64,000 nt of DNA, from the NCBI RefSeq assembly GCF_002078875.1, contig NC_034414.1, positions 19,332,895-19,396,894 on the forward strand, given 5' to 3'. How positions within the stretch are numbered: position 1 is the stretch's first letter; each line of letters starts with the position of its first letter. The position numbers were made by a program, and so were the translations under genes. This DNA comes from Numida meleagris (taxonomy: Eukaryota > Chordata > Aves > Galliformes > Numididae). Under the pieces are notes generated by a model. It saw nothing but the letters and a program-made list of their open reading frames with translations, was not told the origin of the DNA and did no database searches. This document shows positions 48,401-62,198 of the stretch, piece by piece.

Positions 48401-51400
48401 AGGAGAAATAGTAACATCACAGTCACTAACGAATGATTCATCATTCTGTAGAGCTTTGGCAACATGACAAAGGGCAAATGTTCAGGAAAATAGAATATTT
48501 TCCCAGTGTTAGTAAAATGTTCAGCAAAATAAATATGAACTCCCTGGAGATCACTGGCAATAAACATCTAATTGCAGCCTCCACAGAAATGCATCATTCT
48601 TTCTGTTGTTTTTTGTAGTTCCCCTGGATAAGGAATGCATCTATGGAAGATTAATTTGTAGATAGTGGATTTCACATGAAAGGGGTTTACCTTTTCTGCA
48701 ACTTCTTTTGACACTTCAAAAACGAACACAGGGGTGTTCTAAGCATTAATTGCCAACCTGTGATTTGGTCTGGGGTGCAGCCCTGGGCACGTGCTATTGA
48801 AGAGATTCTGTTAGCCATGCAGATTGCCATGATTTAGCCATCTTACCTGCTATATAAAATAACTTATTTATGAAATGAGAACTAAATAGGTGCTGGGCCA
48901 GTGAGACAACAAGCTCTGTAGCATATTCTGCAAGTGCCTTTACTTGAGGCAGAAACCCTTCTTTGGAGCAGTTTTCCGTCCATGCCAAGTATGATTCCTG
49001 GTTTCCAGAACTGCTCCACCATGGAAGGTGGGCAGCAACCACCTGCCCGAAAGGGAATATGTTAGTCATTAAGTCTTGCTGATAGTCTGCCAAAGGGAAC
49101 CTCTTTGGGAAGCTGAGCTGGCTGCAAGTGTTTGTTAGTTCCTCCAGCTTCTTTATGAGAGAGTAGGGGGAAGTGGAAGATCTCTAACATCAAAGCAAAA
49201 AGACCAGATGTTGGTTGTGGTCAGTAAAACTGAGGAATTCACAAAGAACAGGAAATCTTAGCAGGTGAGAGGATCAAAGAAACATGTTTTCACAGCAGAA
49301 GGGCTTTTCTTAATGTGTGGGAATAGTCAAAGTCAAAGCAAACTGTTCTGTAACAAGGAAGAAAAGGGTGAAACACGACAACTGAAGAACAAAATCATTT
49401 TCATCACTTGTTCAAGTCAAACGTCTCCCAGAGAAAGGTGAGAGACAAGCATTCACTGCTTTGTCTTCTATGTTCTTGTACTTCTGCTTTTATTTAAAGT
49501 AAGCCACCTTTTTCTGCCGGACTTTACACCTCGAGTGCTTACTTTCCCTGCCATGGGTATAACAACGCTGTCTCCTGTAACCCACAGGCAGAAATACTAG
49601 GAATGAGATACTCCTATCCCTGTACCCCATGAGATGGCAGCTGCAAGGATGCCAGTGTGACATGGCCACAGGGCACTTGGGTGCAGCGGTAGCTTGTCAA
49701 AGTGGGTAAACCAGAAACTCTGAGGACAGTGCCCTTGGAGGGCACCTTGTGGGGAGGCCCACAGTCAAAGGAGCTCTCAAACAGATGCTTGTCTTCATAC
49801 AGATAATGTTTACAATGGGTCCTTAAATGCCTTCTTAAATGGGATGGACTGAAAAATGTTTGTCAGCCATGGTTGTGATATCCCGAGTGGGAGAACTGTC
49901 ACACTGAGATCATGATCTGGTTTAAATTGATCTATCAGACGTGAGGCTTGCGAAGTTTTCATATGTCTCCAGAATTATCTTATATTCCTGGCACAGGGAA
50001 TTAGCAGCTGTTTTTCCTTATCCTTTTCTTTTTCTGTCCCAGCCTCTTTAAGCATGTTATCCTTGTGTAATGTAGAGAAAATTATGATTAAGTTCACATG
50101 GTTAATAACATAGCACAGTTTGTAGGAGGAGGAAAAATATTGATTAGGCCAAGTGATATAGTTGGAAAAAACAGACAAGCTTTTAAGCACACTAGGATGA
50201 GTGAGCCCAGAAGGCTGTCAGTTTTCTCAACCATATCATTTGGTTTAACAAGAGCAATTTTCTCTCTGTGAGCTGGCTCATATGGATCCTCTTGGGGCAC
50301 AGTCTGGAGAACACGCTGGGAGTCAGGGAGCTTACTGAAGCGTCTCTATCACCCCACTTAATAAATTGGCACAGTCTTGCGTGAGAAGAGCATTTATTAT
50401 CCAGTTGCCTTGAAATTGCTCTTAATTCAAGTCAGGATAGGGTCAGTTAAAAATACAAGTATTTATTCATGAGATCCAAACTAGACAATGTTGTCACAAA
50501 GTTTATAGCAGGTAAAGTTGAAGCAGTGGAAGGACAAAGTACACTTGAGACTTGGTAAGGAAGAGAATGCTCTTGCCATTGCCCTTGCTTTCTCTCTGCT
50601 GTCTCCCAGCAGCTCGCTCCATCCTTCCCCATGCTCTCATGGGCAGTGGCCTGACCACTCTTCTTTGTTAAAATTTGGGTTGCCTGACTTTCTTGGAGAC
50701 TTAAGTGTCTCTGCAATGAACCAGGTGTTATTTTCAATTCCTGTCTGACCACGTGCCCAGGCATTACACTTCCTTCTGTGTCCACCCCTGCCCACATGCC
50801 TAACTTGGTGTTGTGACCATACACTGAACCCCATACTTCACAGCAATCTGTACCTTAAGGAGTGTGCTTGATTCCAGACCTCTCTGGGACAACCACATGC
50901 TTCTCCTCAATGGGTTTTGACTGAAAGCAGATATGTAGGTAATTAACTTCTTTACGGCAATAGTCGATTTAGGGTTGTTGACTTCTAATATCTTTCTTCT
51001 GAACTTATTCAGAGAAGCATCTTACCTTCATGCCTTTTGAGAATTAATGAATGCTTTCTCACAGCTCTGAGTAGGGACTTGAAGACTGTGTACCATTTCT
51101 TACATGAGGGGCTGAGACAGATGGGCTGGCAGCAGGATTAAGCTGAGGAGTGTGTTTGTTTTCATGGCCTAGATTGAGATGCCCAGACTGTTGGGATTCT
51201 GTTTTATAAATTCCATTCTTTCTTCTGACACGATCAGAGCAAATTCCCATTGGCTTCCATTACTACTGTCAGTGTCAGCTCTCCTACAGCCAGACATTGG
51301 AGTGGCAATGAGTACCTAGATAAGTCAAATGCGACTAGCTGAGAAGCTTGCTGAAGGAGCCCAGATGAGGTGTTTGGATGTTCAATGCCTTTCTGTTAAC

Positions 51401-53319
51401 AGAATGGTGGATAAATTCTGCAGAGGGCTGATTGCTTCCCACCCTAGCTAAAATACCAAAAAGCAACTTGTGGCAAAAGCTTTCCCTTTGTGTTACTTTG
51501 CACAAGATAGACAAAGTAGTCTGTAGAAGTGCTTGTTTCAGGACTCTCAGTGCTCCCAGAAAGCCCTGCTGCTGAACAGTTGCTCTGTTTGGCACCGATT
51601 TTGTTCCTTTTATCACCCTGGGATGTTTTGAGCCCATAGCTGGTCCCACAGACAGGGCCGAGGAAGGCACAGCCAGGCCACATGCCGCTTGGTGGCTCTT
51701 CTGCAGAAACTTCTGCCCTGGCTGTGGCTGCTCAGTAATACTTCCTGAGCTGCAAGGAGAAGCAGAAAATGAAATAGCAAAAAGAAGTGTGAGATAAGCT
51801 GGTGCTTCTCCTGTTCCTTCTATACATGCATGAAAAAGACCTGAAAAGTAGGACTTCTACTTCTCAAAAAGGCTCAGTTTTCTTCTTATGTCTTATCCTT
51901 TGAAGTATCAGAAAAGTCAAGACTTTGCTGCTTTTTCATGTGAAGCTGAATGGATATCTCTGATATCAGCTGTGTAGAGCAGACTGAGCTGAATCTTTAG
52001 AGAACTGATATTTTTATTACAGTTTTCCATAGAGGGGTTGCATTAAACATGTACTAACAAAGCCAAGCATTTTAAACAGCCTAGATATAGTTTACATCTT
52101 CCCTCAGATAATCACGCTATACCTTTGTCATAGATATCCTAATCCTCTTCATTCTCAAGCTGCACATGCAATCTACCAGGAAAAGAGTAGAGACAAGGTC
52201 TGAATTTTTCATGTACAAAATATCCACTGAAAAATTAGCTCCAAATGCCTATGAGATGAAGACTCTTGCAGAACTGCATTATAGCTAGGAAAGGTGAAAA
52301 AAAGGCCATGGACCCATTTGTTCCTCTCTGGCGATCATTCCCAGCAGCTAAGAGTAGAGCTAATTTTGCTTAGGGAAGCTCATCTCAGCTCTTAGAATGG
52401 TAATCTGGCCTGGGCTGTCCTGAACTGATGGCCACCAGCTTTGGGTTCCGGCACCGCTGCAGCACGAGGGTCCGCAGATCTCCCTGCTCTAGTTCTGCAG
52501 GCTGCTTGCCAGGTCCAAGAGGTGCACAGATCATAAACTGTGAAAAACAAAAGCCTTTCCATCTTCGGAAGATGCTTGTCTGAAGGATGCACGGTCTGAT
52601 CCCACAGCCTGTTAGTTCAAAAATACCTCCGTGCACAGTGTTGTATTGGGGTTGCATTCAGGAAATAGCGTCGGATTTCCGCTCTGCTGCTGCCTAGCAA
52701 GCTGCCAAGCTGCCTGTGAGCATGAACCAGGCAGCAGGGAGGCTGAGGCACCAGCACAGGGCTGTCCTCTGCCAGCTGGCACCAGGAGGGAGCCCTTGCC
52801 ATGAGTAGGGCACTGGGAAGGGCTCCCAGCTGGAGCACAACACCGCATGGAATGAATGTTTCTCACTGGAAAGCAGACGCTTTGGTCAGAAAGGATCCCT
52901 CAGGCTGGAATGTACCTGGCCCCAGTTTTGAGGAAACTTGGATGAAACTGTGAAAACCATAAACTGCTTTTTTTTTTTTTCATTTACTTAGAAATTGCTG
53001 AAACTCGGGGAACACAAATCCACTGAGACAGATGCAAAAGCAAAAGATTGTCATTATTCTCATGTACCCTTTTACCCGCTCTTCACAATGCCTTGCCAGG
53101 ACACATATTGAGAAGCTTAACAAGTCCTCAAATGAAGGAACGCAACTCTCTCTCTTTCTCTACAATGAAAGCAGATAGACTTGTGTGACATCAGACAGAG
53201 TTATTCAGCAATGATGTCCTTTGTACAAGTGAGAGACTTTTTTCAAGAATAAGATGGCTGTGACACTAATAAAGCTAATCAGCTATAGCTTCTGTATGAT
53301 GATTTTGTTCCTCGGATAT

Positions 53320-53435
53320 CAAAGGACTTCACAAGGGATGGCATTCTTATCCTGTCAGCATAGAAGAAGGGAACTGATACAACAGAATTGAAAGAACTAG
53401 TCCAAGATCAAATGGTGAATCAGAGGGAGAGAAAT
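53320..53435 (+). repeat. MIR-like ancient SINE relic (diverged)
   Basis: The order GACTTCACAAGGGAT, TTATCCTGTCAGCATAG, GAAGGGAACTGATACAACAG, GAACTAGTCCAAGATCA and GGTGAATCAGAGG parallels the MIR core. Divergence is large, so the assignment is tentative. Confidence 0.42.
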
Positions 53436-56084
53436 AGGCCCTGTTCCCCATGATTATCTTGTCCCATGGCAGGTGCTGAAGGTGAGAGCTTTGTCGTCAG
53501 CCTGGTCTTCACAGGGAGGAATTCACACGAATGGCACTTCATCTCCTCTCTCTACTGCTGCTTCTGATCTTCATCCCTTCCTGCCAGCTTGGCACATGCT
53601 GGGGCACCATGCTCCATCCTTCCCATTGGGCTGAGCTCACTGAGAGGGCCTCAGGGCAAAAGGAAAGGCGGCATCCCCTGACAGGAGGAGGAAAATGGCT
53701 CAGACACTGAGAACAGCTGAATGAGAACAAGAGATGGGGTCACTTGCTCGAAATTTAGATGTCATTCCCATCAGACGCTGAGGAGTGGGGCCTTGTGGTG
53801 TCATTTTCTTAAATTAAAAAAAAAAAAGTTAGACACAGAGTGGAGCATTGCTCTGTTTTTTACAAGAAAATGTGTCTGTTTCACAGCGATGACTTACAGA
53901 TCTTTGTGCAGAGATCATTAGGAAGCACGGAGGGCCCAGAAATCCAGGTGCTGTGCTTTGCAAGAGAACGGCCTGGCAGTGCCTTACTCAGTAGGTGATT
54001 CTGTGGCTGCATGCAAGCAGCAGTGCCAGGGCTCAGTCATGCTGAAGCCTCACTGCAGCGGATAATGCACATGTACCTAAGAGAGTCCTTGCCCAAACAG
54101 GTTATGGTCTCTCTGGCACAGACACTTTGGAGCTTGGAGATTTAGGGAAGGGGAATGGCTTCTCAGAGATCTCCGAGGAAGCTTGTGGCAGAAGTACAAA
54201 CACAGTGAATTCACATCTGCTGGGCTGAAGCTGTGTCCCGACTTCGGAAGTCAACTGAGTACTTTCAGAGTGCATTTTACCTGCCTGTATTCTGCAGGCA
54301 TTTACTGGAAACTGCTGTGCCATGACGGTTATAGACTGAGATCCACAGAGAAAACAAATGAAACAAGAAAAGCTTATTTTGAGCTGCCCTGGCTAGAAGT
54401 CAGAAGGTTATATATGGAAATTATCCTTCTGCTAAGGGTGAAGGGAGACCTGGGAAGTGTCAGCTCCAGGGCCAGCATCAATGAATGTATACATCATCTT
54501 CAATAGGGAGCTGTCAGATAGCACGGAGCAGCCGGGCACCACCTGAGAAAGATCTCTGATTTCTGGGGAGGGGAGAGGCGGGATCTCTCCATGACTCGGG
54601 GGCAGGTGGCTTGGCAGGGGCAGCTCAGGCAGCTACTATGGCTGGATTAACAAATTAGGCAGATATATTCCTCACTTTGTAGTTACAGCACAGGGCTGGA
54701 AGGAAGAAGGCGCAGTCAGAAGGGGTAATGCTGGAAGAGCTCTGTTTCCACGTGTAGTGTCAACTGAATGGCCAGAAGGGATTCTGATGAAAGCCAGCAG
54801 CCTGGAGCAGGATGCTGCAAGTCTGCCTCTAGCACATGAATCTCTGTGTTTAAGGGCATATGATCCTGTCTCCTCATCCCACATAAAACACAGCATTATA
54901 AATTACTGATATTTCCCTTTCTCTAATTCCCAGTGCTTAAATTAATGCTAGGCCTGTGTCTTTAAGCCCTGTTTGTTGCTTCTCTTGTTGCCATAGCATT
55001 TAGTGTTTCCATGTTGGAGATTTCCTTTTTTTTTTTTTTTCCCAGACATTACCCCATCAGCACAGCTCCAGACCTGGGATTCCAGCCACTTTTGGCTAAG
55101 GAGAAATTCGTTTTTGTTGCTATAAAAGTATCAAGCCATGTAAATGCCAGTGGCTAAGACCTGGGTCCTCGTGTCTAAAGCAAAGCTCAGCAAGCAAGAG
55201 AGGGAGGTGCACAGACTTCTGTGCATCCCAGCTCATTCCTCAGAGCCAGGCTGTCTCCCTCCCAGGACAGGGAGAGGAATGGGCCTTTCCAATCCTCCAA
55301 CACAGTTGCAAGACCTATGGGTTTTTTGGGGGTGAAGGATCCTCTGGGTTGCACCTGCATTAGAGTTGGCCAAGGCCAGCAGGACCCACTGAAGTGCTGC
55401 CTGACAGTAGGGGAGTGGTCTGAGCCATACTGAAAGAAGGGGTCATCCACTCAAAAATGCAGTGACTTGGAGACAAAAGAAATTTCTCCATTAGGGCCTG
55501 GTCCAAGGATGAGCAGCCCTTTAGGAGGTGTTGATCAACCATTAGAGCTAGGCTGTCCATAAGGATCTGTGGTACATGGTGGACATGGAAGAAAGCGTGG
55601 CACCAGAGCCCCTCACCTTACTCTATCCCACTTTTGCAGTTCTGTATATCTGAGTGCAGTTTGGTCTCTGTGCTCGGGATGAGTGAGACCAAGAGTCCCT
55701 TGAGAGACTGAAACAGAGGGGGGAAAAAAGGAGAGAGAATCTGAGGCTTTTAAAGTGAACTACCTGCTGCTAAAACCAGAGAATTCAGAGGGAAATTCAG
55801 GCTGGGTACAGTGTGAGTGCAGCATTGATTCTTGTTCTGAGCTCCTGCAACATCCCCAAGTCCTGCAAAGCAAGGGCAAAGCTCTAGTAGTACTCACAGA
55901 AGGCAGCACCCAGGCATTAACTCTGCCCTGAGACACCACATTGGTCCCAGTCTCTGGTTGCCTGTCTGGACAGCAGAAATAATGAATGGATTTTTAATTG
56001 CCTTAGTAAAGTGTCTGCTGAAATAGGGATGGAAAATATGAGCTAGGCACAAACTATCACTATACTAAGCTATTTCTTACAGCA

Positions 56085-56430
56085 TTGTTAACACTGCTTT
56101 CTGCAAATTATTGCTATTGACTCACCCTAGCACTCACATTATTTATGCCACACAAAGTGTCAATCTGTTACATTGTAGCACAGATTGAAGGAACGAGATA
56201 AAATGCTCCAGGGAATTGGCATGAAGCTTTAACTAGCTCTGAGTAACAGCTACCACTAATTATTAACATTATGTGTTCAATTAAATTACATTAAAATAAT
56301 AAAGCATTCCAGCTATTGTATTATGTCATATAGTAACGCTTCAGGTGCAGCAGTGCATACTGATAATGTATCAGAAAATTACAGAAGATATGCAAATAAT
56401 TTTAGAAGTGGGGGAAAATAAATTTGAAGT
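56085..56430. promoter_or_regulatory. AT-rich candidate conserved noncoding element
   Basis: This stretch is AT-rich but not low-complexity, and has a density of transcription-factor cores unusual for the region. There is a palindromic homeodomain core TAATTA at 56,257-56,262, a perfect octamer ATGCAAAT at 56,390-56,397, and several further TAAT/ATTA cores. Its texture is that of developmental enhancers in gene-poor vertebrate DNA. That is inference from composition alone; no alignment was possible. Confidence 0.25.
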
Positions 56431-59309
56431 AGTATTGCTTTTTTATAAAATCCTATTCCATGTGAAATTCTGAACACTTTTTTCATTCAAATTCTGTTTG
56501 TGGGCCTCATGGATTTTGAGGAGAAACAAATCCAGAATCATTCCTGGAACTTTTCATGAGACTCAGACAGGAAGCGTGGTGCCAAATTCAAACAGTCTTC
56601 CTAGTGTCTGCCCACTTGTGCTTTCTTGCGGTTTTGGATGAGTACTTCCTGGCTTATACTTGTGGGCTATGTTGCTGTCCAGGGAAAACCCTTGAAAGAA
56701 AGGAATTTCAGTACAGAGCTCGTTGGCCCTACTGCCCTGATTTATTTTTGTTACTACTGGTCCCCATATCATTTTTTTTAGTTTGCACATGAAAGGAAAA
56801 AATGTTTCTGGCAAAGGGAAACTGATAAAATCCTCAGGGGAATGTCTCCCATTTGAACTTTCTTGAAATCCCAGGAGCAAAGAGGGCTGATGGCAGCAAG
56901 GCTGAGTGGGGCAAATAAAATATGGCTGGGGAAGCAGAAAGGGCTGAGAAGCCATGCTGCTCCCCATGAGGAGGCTTCCCCAAGCCCCGCTGCTGGGGCA
57001 CTGTGAGACAGACAGCCATGAGCTGAAGATACCATGGGAAATCCTTGGCTCGGTTTCTCGTTAGTGCAGGGCTCAGACATTCCCTCAGGTGATGTGGGGC
57101 AGAGGCAGCATGGGCTGGGTGCCCTTTGTCACCCCTGTGCTACTTCTGTCTGCTCCAGGGCACAGATGGTTTCTGCTCCTGCCCTTCACCAGCCCCTCTA
57201 TTTCCCAGCTAATTGCCCTCTCACCAGCCATGCTGATAGCCAAGCTAAATTCAATGTTCTGGTTTTTCCCAGTAGAAATATCTTGGAAATTTAATAGCAC
57301 AACTCTTCTCCGACCAAGGCTGCCTGAAAGGAACTGCTACAGGCAGCCAGCTCTCCTGGAGCAGAGATTGATTACATCTGCTGTTGTTTTATTTTAAAGT
57401 TGCAGACCCCAATGACGTCATCTTTCTGCCAATTCCACCCCTGTCAGCATGTCCAGGAATACAGGGTGTAAAAGCTCTCTGCTCCAGGAAGTGTCTCAGC
57501 TGGCTTTTGGCTCCCCGTGGCTTCTGAAGGCAGAGAACACGCGCACGGAAGGCAGCCACTATCTCACGTCAAAGTCAACATCCCAAACTCTAGAGCTCCC
57601 AGCATGTGGATCAACATGGATTGTGTGGCTTGGGCCTCCTCACACACTGTGTGCAGGAGGTACAAGCCAAATCCTGCCCTGCTTTGGTGTAAAGGAACCT
57701 CCTCCCTCACGTCTGTGGTCCTTTCAGCAGAGCACTGTATTGATAAACGCTTTGTTTTCATCCTTGGCCTCATTTCATCCAGACTGGGGAAGAAGGCTCA
57801 CAGAGACAAGTCTTGAGAGAGTTCACTTGCCTGTTGGCATGGGGATCATTGAGCTCTACTAAAAGCAATACATCATAGAATAACTTGCATTTAACTAGCG
57901 ATTCTATGTTGGACGTTGATGGGATTTAAACTGCTTCTGGCCATTACAGAGCATTTGACCATGAGTAGAAACTGTTGGATTCAGCCTTGACATTTTAACA
58001 TAATAAAACAATAAAGATGGGTGTTGCACATTAAATATTATTTTGCTTCCTGAGCAGAATTCATAATACAAGCCCATCTGGGCCTATCTCAGATCAGCCT
58101 GAACATCTCCCTCCCGCTGCATATTTAGCCTAGCAAATACTGTGTCTGCCTTGACTTGGCAGCAGAAGATGGGAAGCTGTCAGAGGCTTTGGGTGTGCTC
58201 CTGAGCACAGCAGCTGCTGGGGAGAGATGCTGTCAGGTTACCGGTGCATGGTGCTGCTGATACAGCCCAGGGAGTGTCAGTTCCATCACAGGCAATACTA
58301 CCTTCCCACCTGTGCCTTCTCTTCCATGCCTTCCACATGGAGAAGGAAGGCACAGGGTTTTCACAAGGGCTTTGTCCTTTCTCTAAACAAAGGAGGGAGC
58401 ACTGAGAAGTGTTTTATGTTGCTGCTTCAGGCTGCAAAACCCTATGGTTGCACAGTGCTGCAGCTCAACAAGCTGCTGGTGGCACACACCCTGCAATGTG
58501 TTGATGCTTAATCTGAGGAGCTGTGTGAAGGGACAATTAGAGAAATGCAGTGCATGTATGTGGTACAGAGCTGGAAAGGGACCTGGCACATCCGTGTTTG
58601 CCTCCATCATTCCACAGTCCTGAAGCAGACTGATGTCTGCTCACATCCATTGCAAACCTTCAAAAAATAATACATGGGTGTTATTTTCTCCATCATACCC
58701 TTGCTTGTTTGTGCTGCATCCTGTTATCTCCTTGGTCTGTTTTGTTTTCTGTTTGTGAGTCGGTGGAAAATCAGCTCCTGTGACGGCTAGCAAAGAGCAG
58801 GAAGAAGAGAGAGCTGACTTCAGTCTTGTGACTGTGTTTGTTTTTCTCCTCATTGGGGAATTTATTTCATGACTCTTGCTGAAGTGTTTACAGAAAGTTT
58901 GACAGCTAGGCAGAAAGTCATTTGCAAGGAAACTGGGATAAATCAAAACAAAAATGTTGGTCAGCTTCCCAGAGGAAGAAGAGCTCCTTTTGTGTAATGT
59001 CCATGCTGCCCTTCCTCTCCACCCACATGCTGTGAGAGCTTGAAGGCAATACATGGGAGCAGGGCAGAGATGAAGGCTGAACCAAGCCTGAGATGGAAGA
59101 TGGAAGGAAGCTCATTTATTCCCAAAATCCTTTTGCTTTTTTCCTTTCTTCAACTTGATGTCAGTGAGAAGGACACAGTCATACACAAGTTAGTAATTTC
59201 AGTGACAGTGAACAGTGACAACAAAAGTAAAATGGTTCTGCTGTGTTGCCTTCCTCAAGTGCCCACCAGCTGTTCCCAGCTGTCAAGGAGAACTTGTAGA
59301 CTGCTTTAG

Positions 59310-59395
59310 ACATTATCAAATAACTTATCCTTACAGCATCCTATTCTGCAAGTGGAGAAACTGAGACACAGGCAAGCTAAGGGTCACACTTGATG
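59310..59395 (+). repeat. MIR-like ancient SINE relic (fragment)
   Basis: Contains TTACAGCATCC followed by GTGGAGAAACTGAGACACAG and GCTAAGGGTCACAC, which follow the MIR core consensus. The fragment is short and diverged. Confidence 0.55.
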
Positions 59396-59896
59396 CTGCA
59401 GGGAGATGCAGGAGGGCCGGCTGTAGAAACAAACACCAACATTCTGTCAGGCCAAATTTTTGGCTGTGAGAAAGGCTAAGTAAGAGACTCACCCCTGCAC
59501 TTTTCTATTTCATCTCTCCTGACAAAAGTCGTGCTTTGTGCAGCACGTCTCAGATACAGCCTGGAGCCAGCAGTCCCGGGCTGACTGGAAGCTCACAGAG
59601 GATGAGCAGCATCTCAATCCCTGGAGAGGCAGAGGAGGCATATGGCACAAGCACATAGTTAACAATGCATAGCCGAACTGCAGCTGGCATGCAGGTCACA
59701 CCTTTATTTTGTGGCTTTACAGCCTGAACCTCCAACCAAGCACCTCCTTATTGCTGAGCTGCTTGGTGGCACCACAGGCTTTACAGGCTGAGGAGCTGAG
59801 CAGTGCTTTGGGCCAGTTCAGTTATGCAGGAACTGAAACGCTTTCCTGTTAGCAGATAACATGTATTGGTTTCATTGAGAGCTAGAATGCATTCTG

Positions 59897-59900
<4 letters not shown>

Positions 59901-59928
<28 letters not shown>
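59901..59928 (+). repeat. Homopolymer A28
   Basis: Twenty-eight consecutive A. No poly(A) signal, flanking target duplication or open frame was seen that would mark it as the tail of a retrocopy. Confidence 0.95.
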
Positions 59929-62156
59929 GACGTTATGGTATTTTTAATAAAGCCTAGTGAATAAAAAATATGCTTATGGCGTTTAGATATTGGGCAGAGT
60001 CAGTTTGGGCCTGCGGCCCTTGCCCTCTGAAGGGTACTTTCCCCCAGCCATTAAGATCACATGCAGTAACTCTCTCTTGCTTCTGACTCTTTATTCATTC
60101 CTTCAGAGGATGCTAGCTAAATAGCAGACAAGTAAATACGTAATCAATGAGACATTTATTGAATGTTAATGCTTTGTTTATTAGGGCTTAGAAATTTAAA
60201 TAGGTCCCATTAAGATGTAGAGTGCACAGCAGGGAAACTTCTCAATGTCACCGACCCCATCACAGAAGAATGGTGAGCTGGGGCTTTCCAAATGGGAACT
60301 CCTTTGTGGCTGAGGTGTGGGCCTTCCTTTGTTTGCTGCCTCTCACCCCGCAGCAGCAGGCTGCACATGGAGGACATCTCCATTGTGGGATGAGCCATGC
60401 CGGGATCACCGCAGCTGCACAGACCTGAGCTGACAAGTGCACTTGAGTCTGAACTTTGGGAAGCCATGCAAGCACAGCAGTATTCCTACGCTAGTAACCT
60501 GAAACGGAGCTTCTGAGCTCAGGCAGCCTGGCTGTTGCAGCTGGATTATATCCGGGCTCAGCTGGCTCACCTCCAGTTTGGCTGTCCTTCCCTGTGTCAA
60601 GGTAGACCCTATTTAGTTTCTTCAGTGAAGACTGAGAACATCAGTCAATAATGTAGCAGCTGGAATGCACAGAAGCACTATTACAATAGGAATTGCAGCC
60701 ACTGTCAGCACTGCTGGTGGAGACGTCTGCAAGGAGAGGTGGAAATCCCATCACTCGAGCCACACAAAACTGTACAAGCAAAATACGGAGGAGGAGTCGT
60801 CCCCATAGGAGAGGAGAGAGCCTCAGTGCAGCCTGATGTCAGTGAGCAAACTGTCACCTGAGAAGGGTCCACAGCTCTCCCCAGGAGCCGACTCCCTCCC
60901 TACATGGGGCTGGAGGCCACGTCCTGTGCTGTACACTGTGGGCTGAGTGGGCCTGTACACACCCCTGAGTGGCGAAGGCCAGGCCAGGCAGGCCCCAATG
61001 GATGAGTGCAGGCCCCAGTGGACAAGATGCATGCTCCCTGAGGTGCTCAGGGTGGACACAGGGTACAGCCGGCTCTGCCAGATGCATGGCACGTGGTGTG
61101 AGGGCCTGGAGGCTGGGCCTGCTGCTTGGCGCGCCACTGGCTGCTCACCAGCACGGCTGGGGTTGTTACCTTACGGCTAGTTAGAGTGCTTTCACCAGGC
61201 CTGAAAACTCTGCACATTTTTAGGACTTGCTGAAAAGTTTAAGATGTGTCCTGGGTGTGTATTTGCAGTAGACTCTACATTTTATGAGCATTTTTTTCCT
61301 TCCTGTAACAGTAGTAACTCTACCTTTAGCCTGGCCTCATTTTTCTAGTCAAGTCTGGTCCATCCCAGCCTAACTGGGCCCATCACAGGGCCTACGTGCC
61401 TGCAGAAAGCATTAAAGGCAGAAGGATATTTTTAACAGTAAGGGTAATTAACCCCTCACCCAGCTTACCAGAAGATGATGGAGTCTCTTTTTAAAGATGG
61501 TATCTTTCTAAATGATGCACACTTCTTCATGGGTCTGCAGGATGGGTCGGGAAGAAAGAATGTCTATGGGCTGCGATCCAGGTGCTTTGACCTTCTCTTT
61601 TCCAGAAAGACACCAGTTTGGGGTCTGCCCTCTCTCTTCTGTTATGCTGCACCAAGGCAGCTGCCTGGAATAGCTATGCAAGCAGCATTGAGCGATGTTC
61701 TTCTCCTGCGTGTTTTGGCAGCCAGGAGGAGAATAGATTTGCTATCAATATATATGACACGAAAATTGCAGGCAATGGGATCTAACCCTTCAGGAAGACC
61801 TATTGAATGCTGGGGCACATACCCACTGCAATATTTATCCTCTCACGTGGTGATTACCTAAATTGCCTTAGCAATTTCACTGGAAAAGGTTCTTTGAACC
61901 TCTTTACTTCCCACCCTGAAAAAAAATGTGTTTTATGCAATGGACACAGATGGCTCCAAAAGGGATGTATGTGGGGAGGGCAGGGAGCCTCAGATACTGC
62001 ATTAATACCAAGTTCTCTCTGCCTTTGCAGCTCACCTTTAGCAGGGATAAGAGCAAATTCCCTGGCGGATCGAGCACCATCAAGCACCTGACAAGTCTTA
62101 TGAACACTTTCAAGAGCCAGGCTTGAGAGCTCAAGCACTTACTCATTTATTGCTTT

Positions 62157-62198
62157 GATATTAAAAACAGAGTCACAGATATTAAAAACAGAGAGACT
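62157..62198 (+). repeat. Short tandem duplication
   Basis: The unit GATATTAAAAACAGAG occurs twice, about 21 bases apart. Confidence 0.8.

Larger units (their letters stand above)
43026..53319. other. Intergenic, no gene recognised
   Basis: This is a gene-empty stretch with two ancient dispersed repeats (44,195-44,262 and 45,372-45,445). The sequence is moderately AT-rich. No splice-flanked coding segment or structured RNA was recognised, and open frames up to about 125 codons have no family motifs. Confidence 0.6.
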
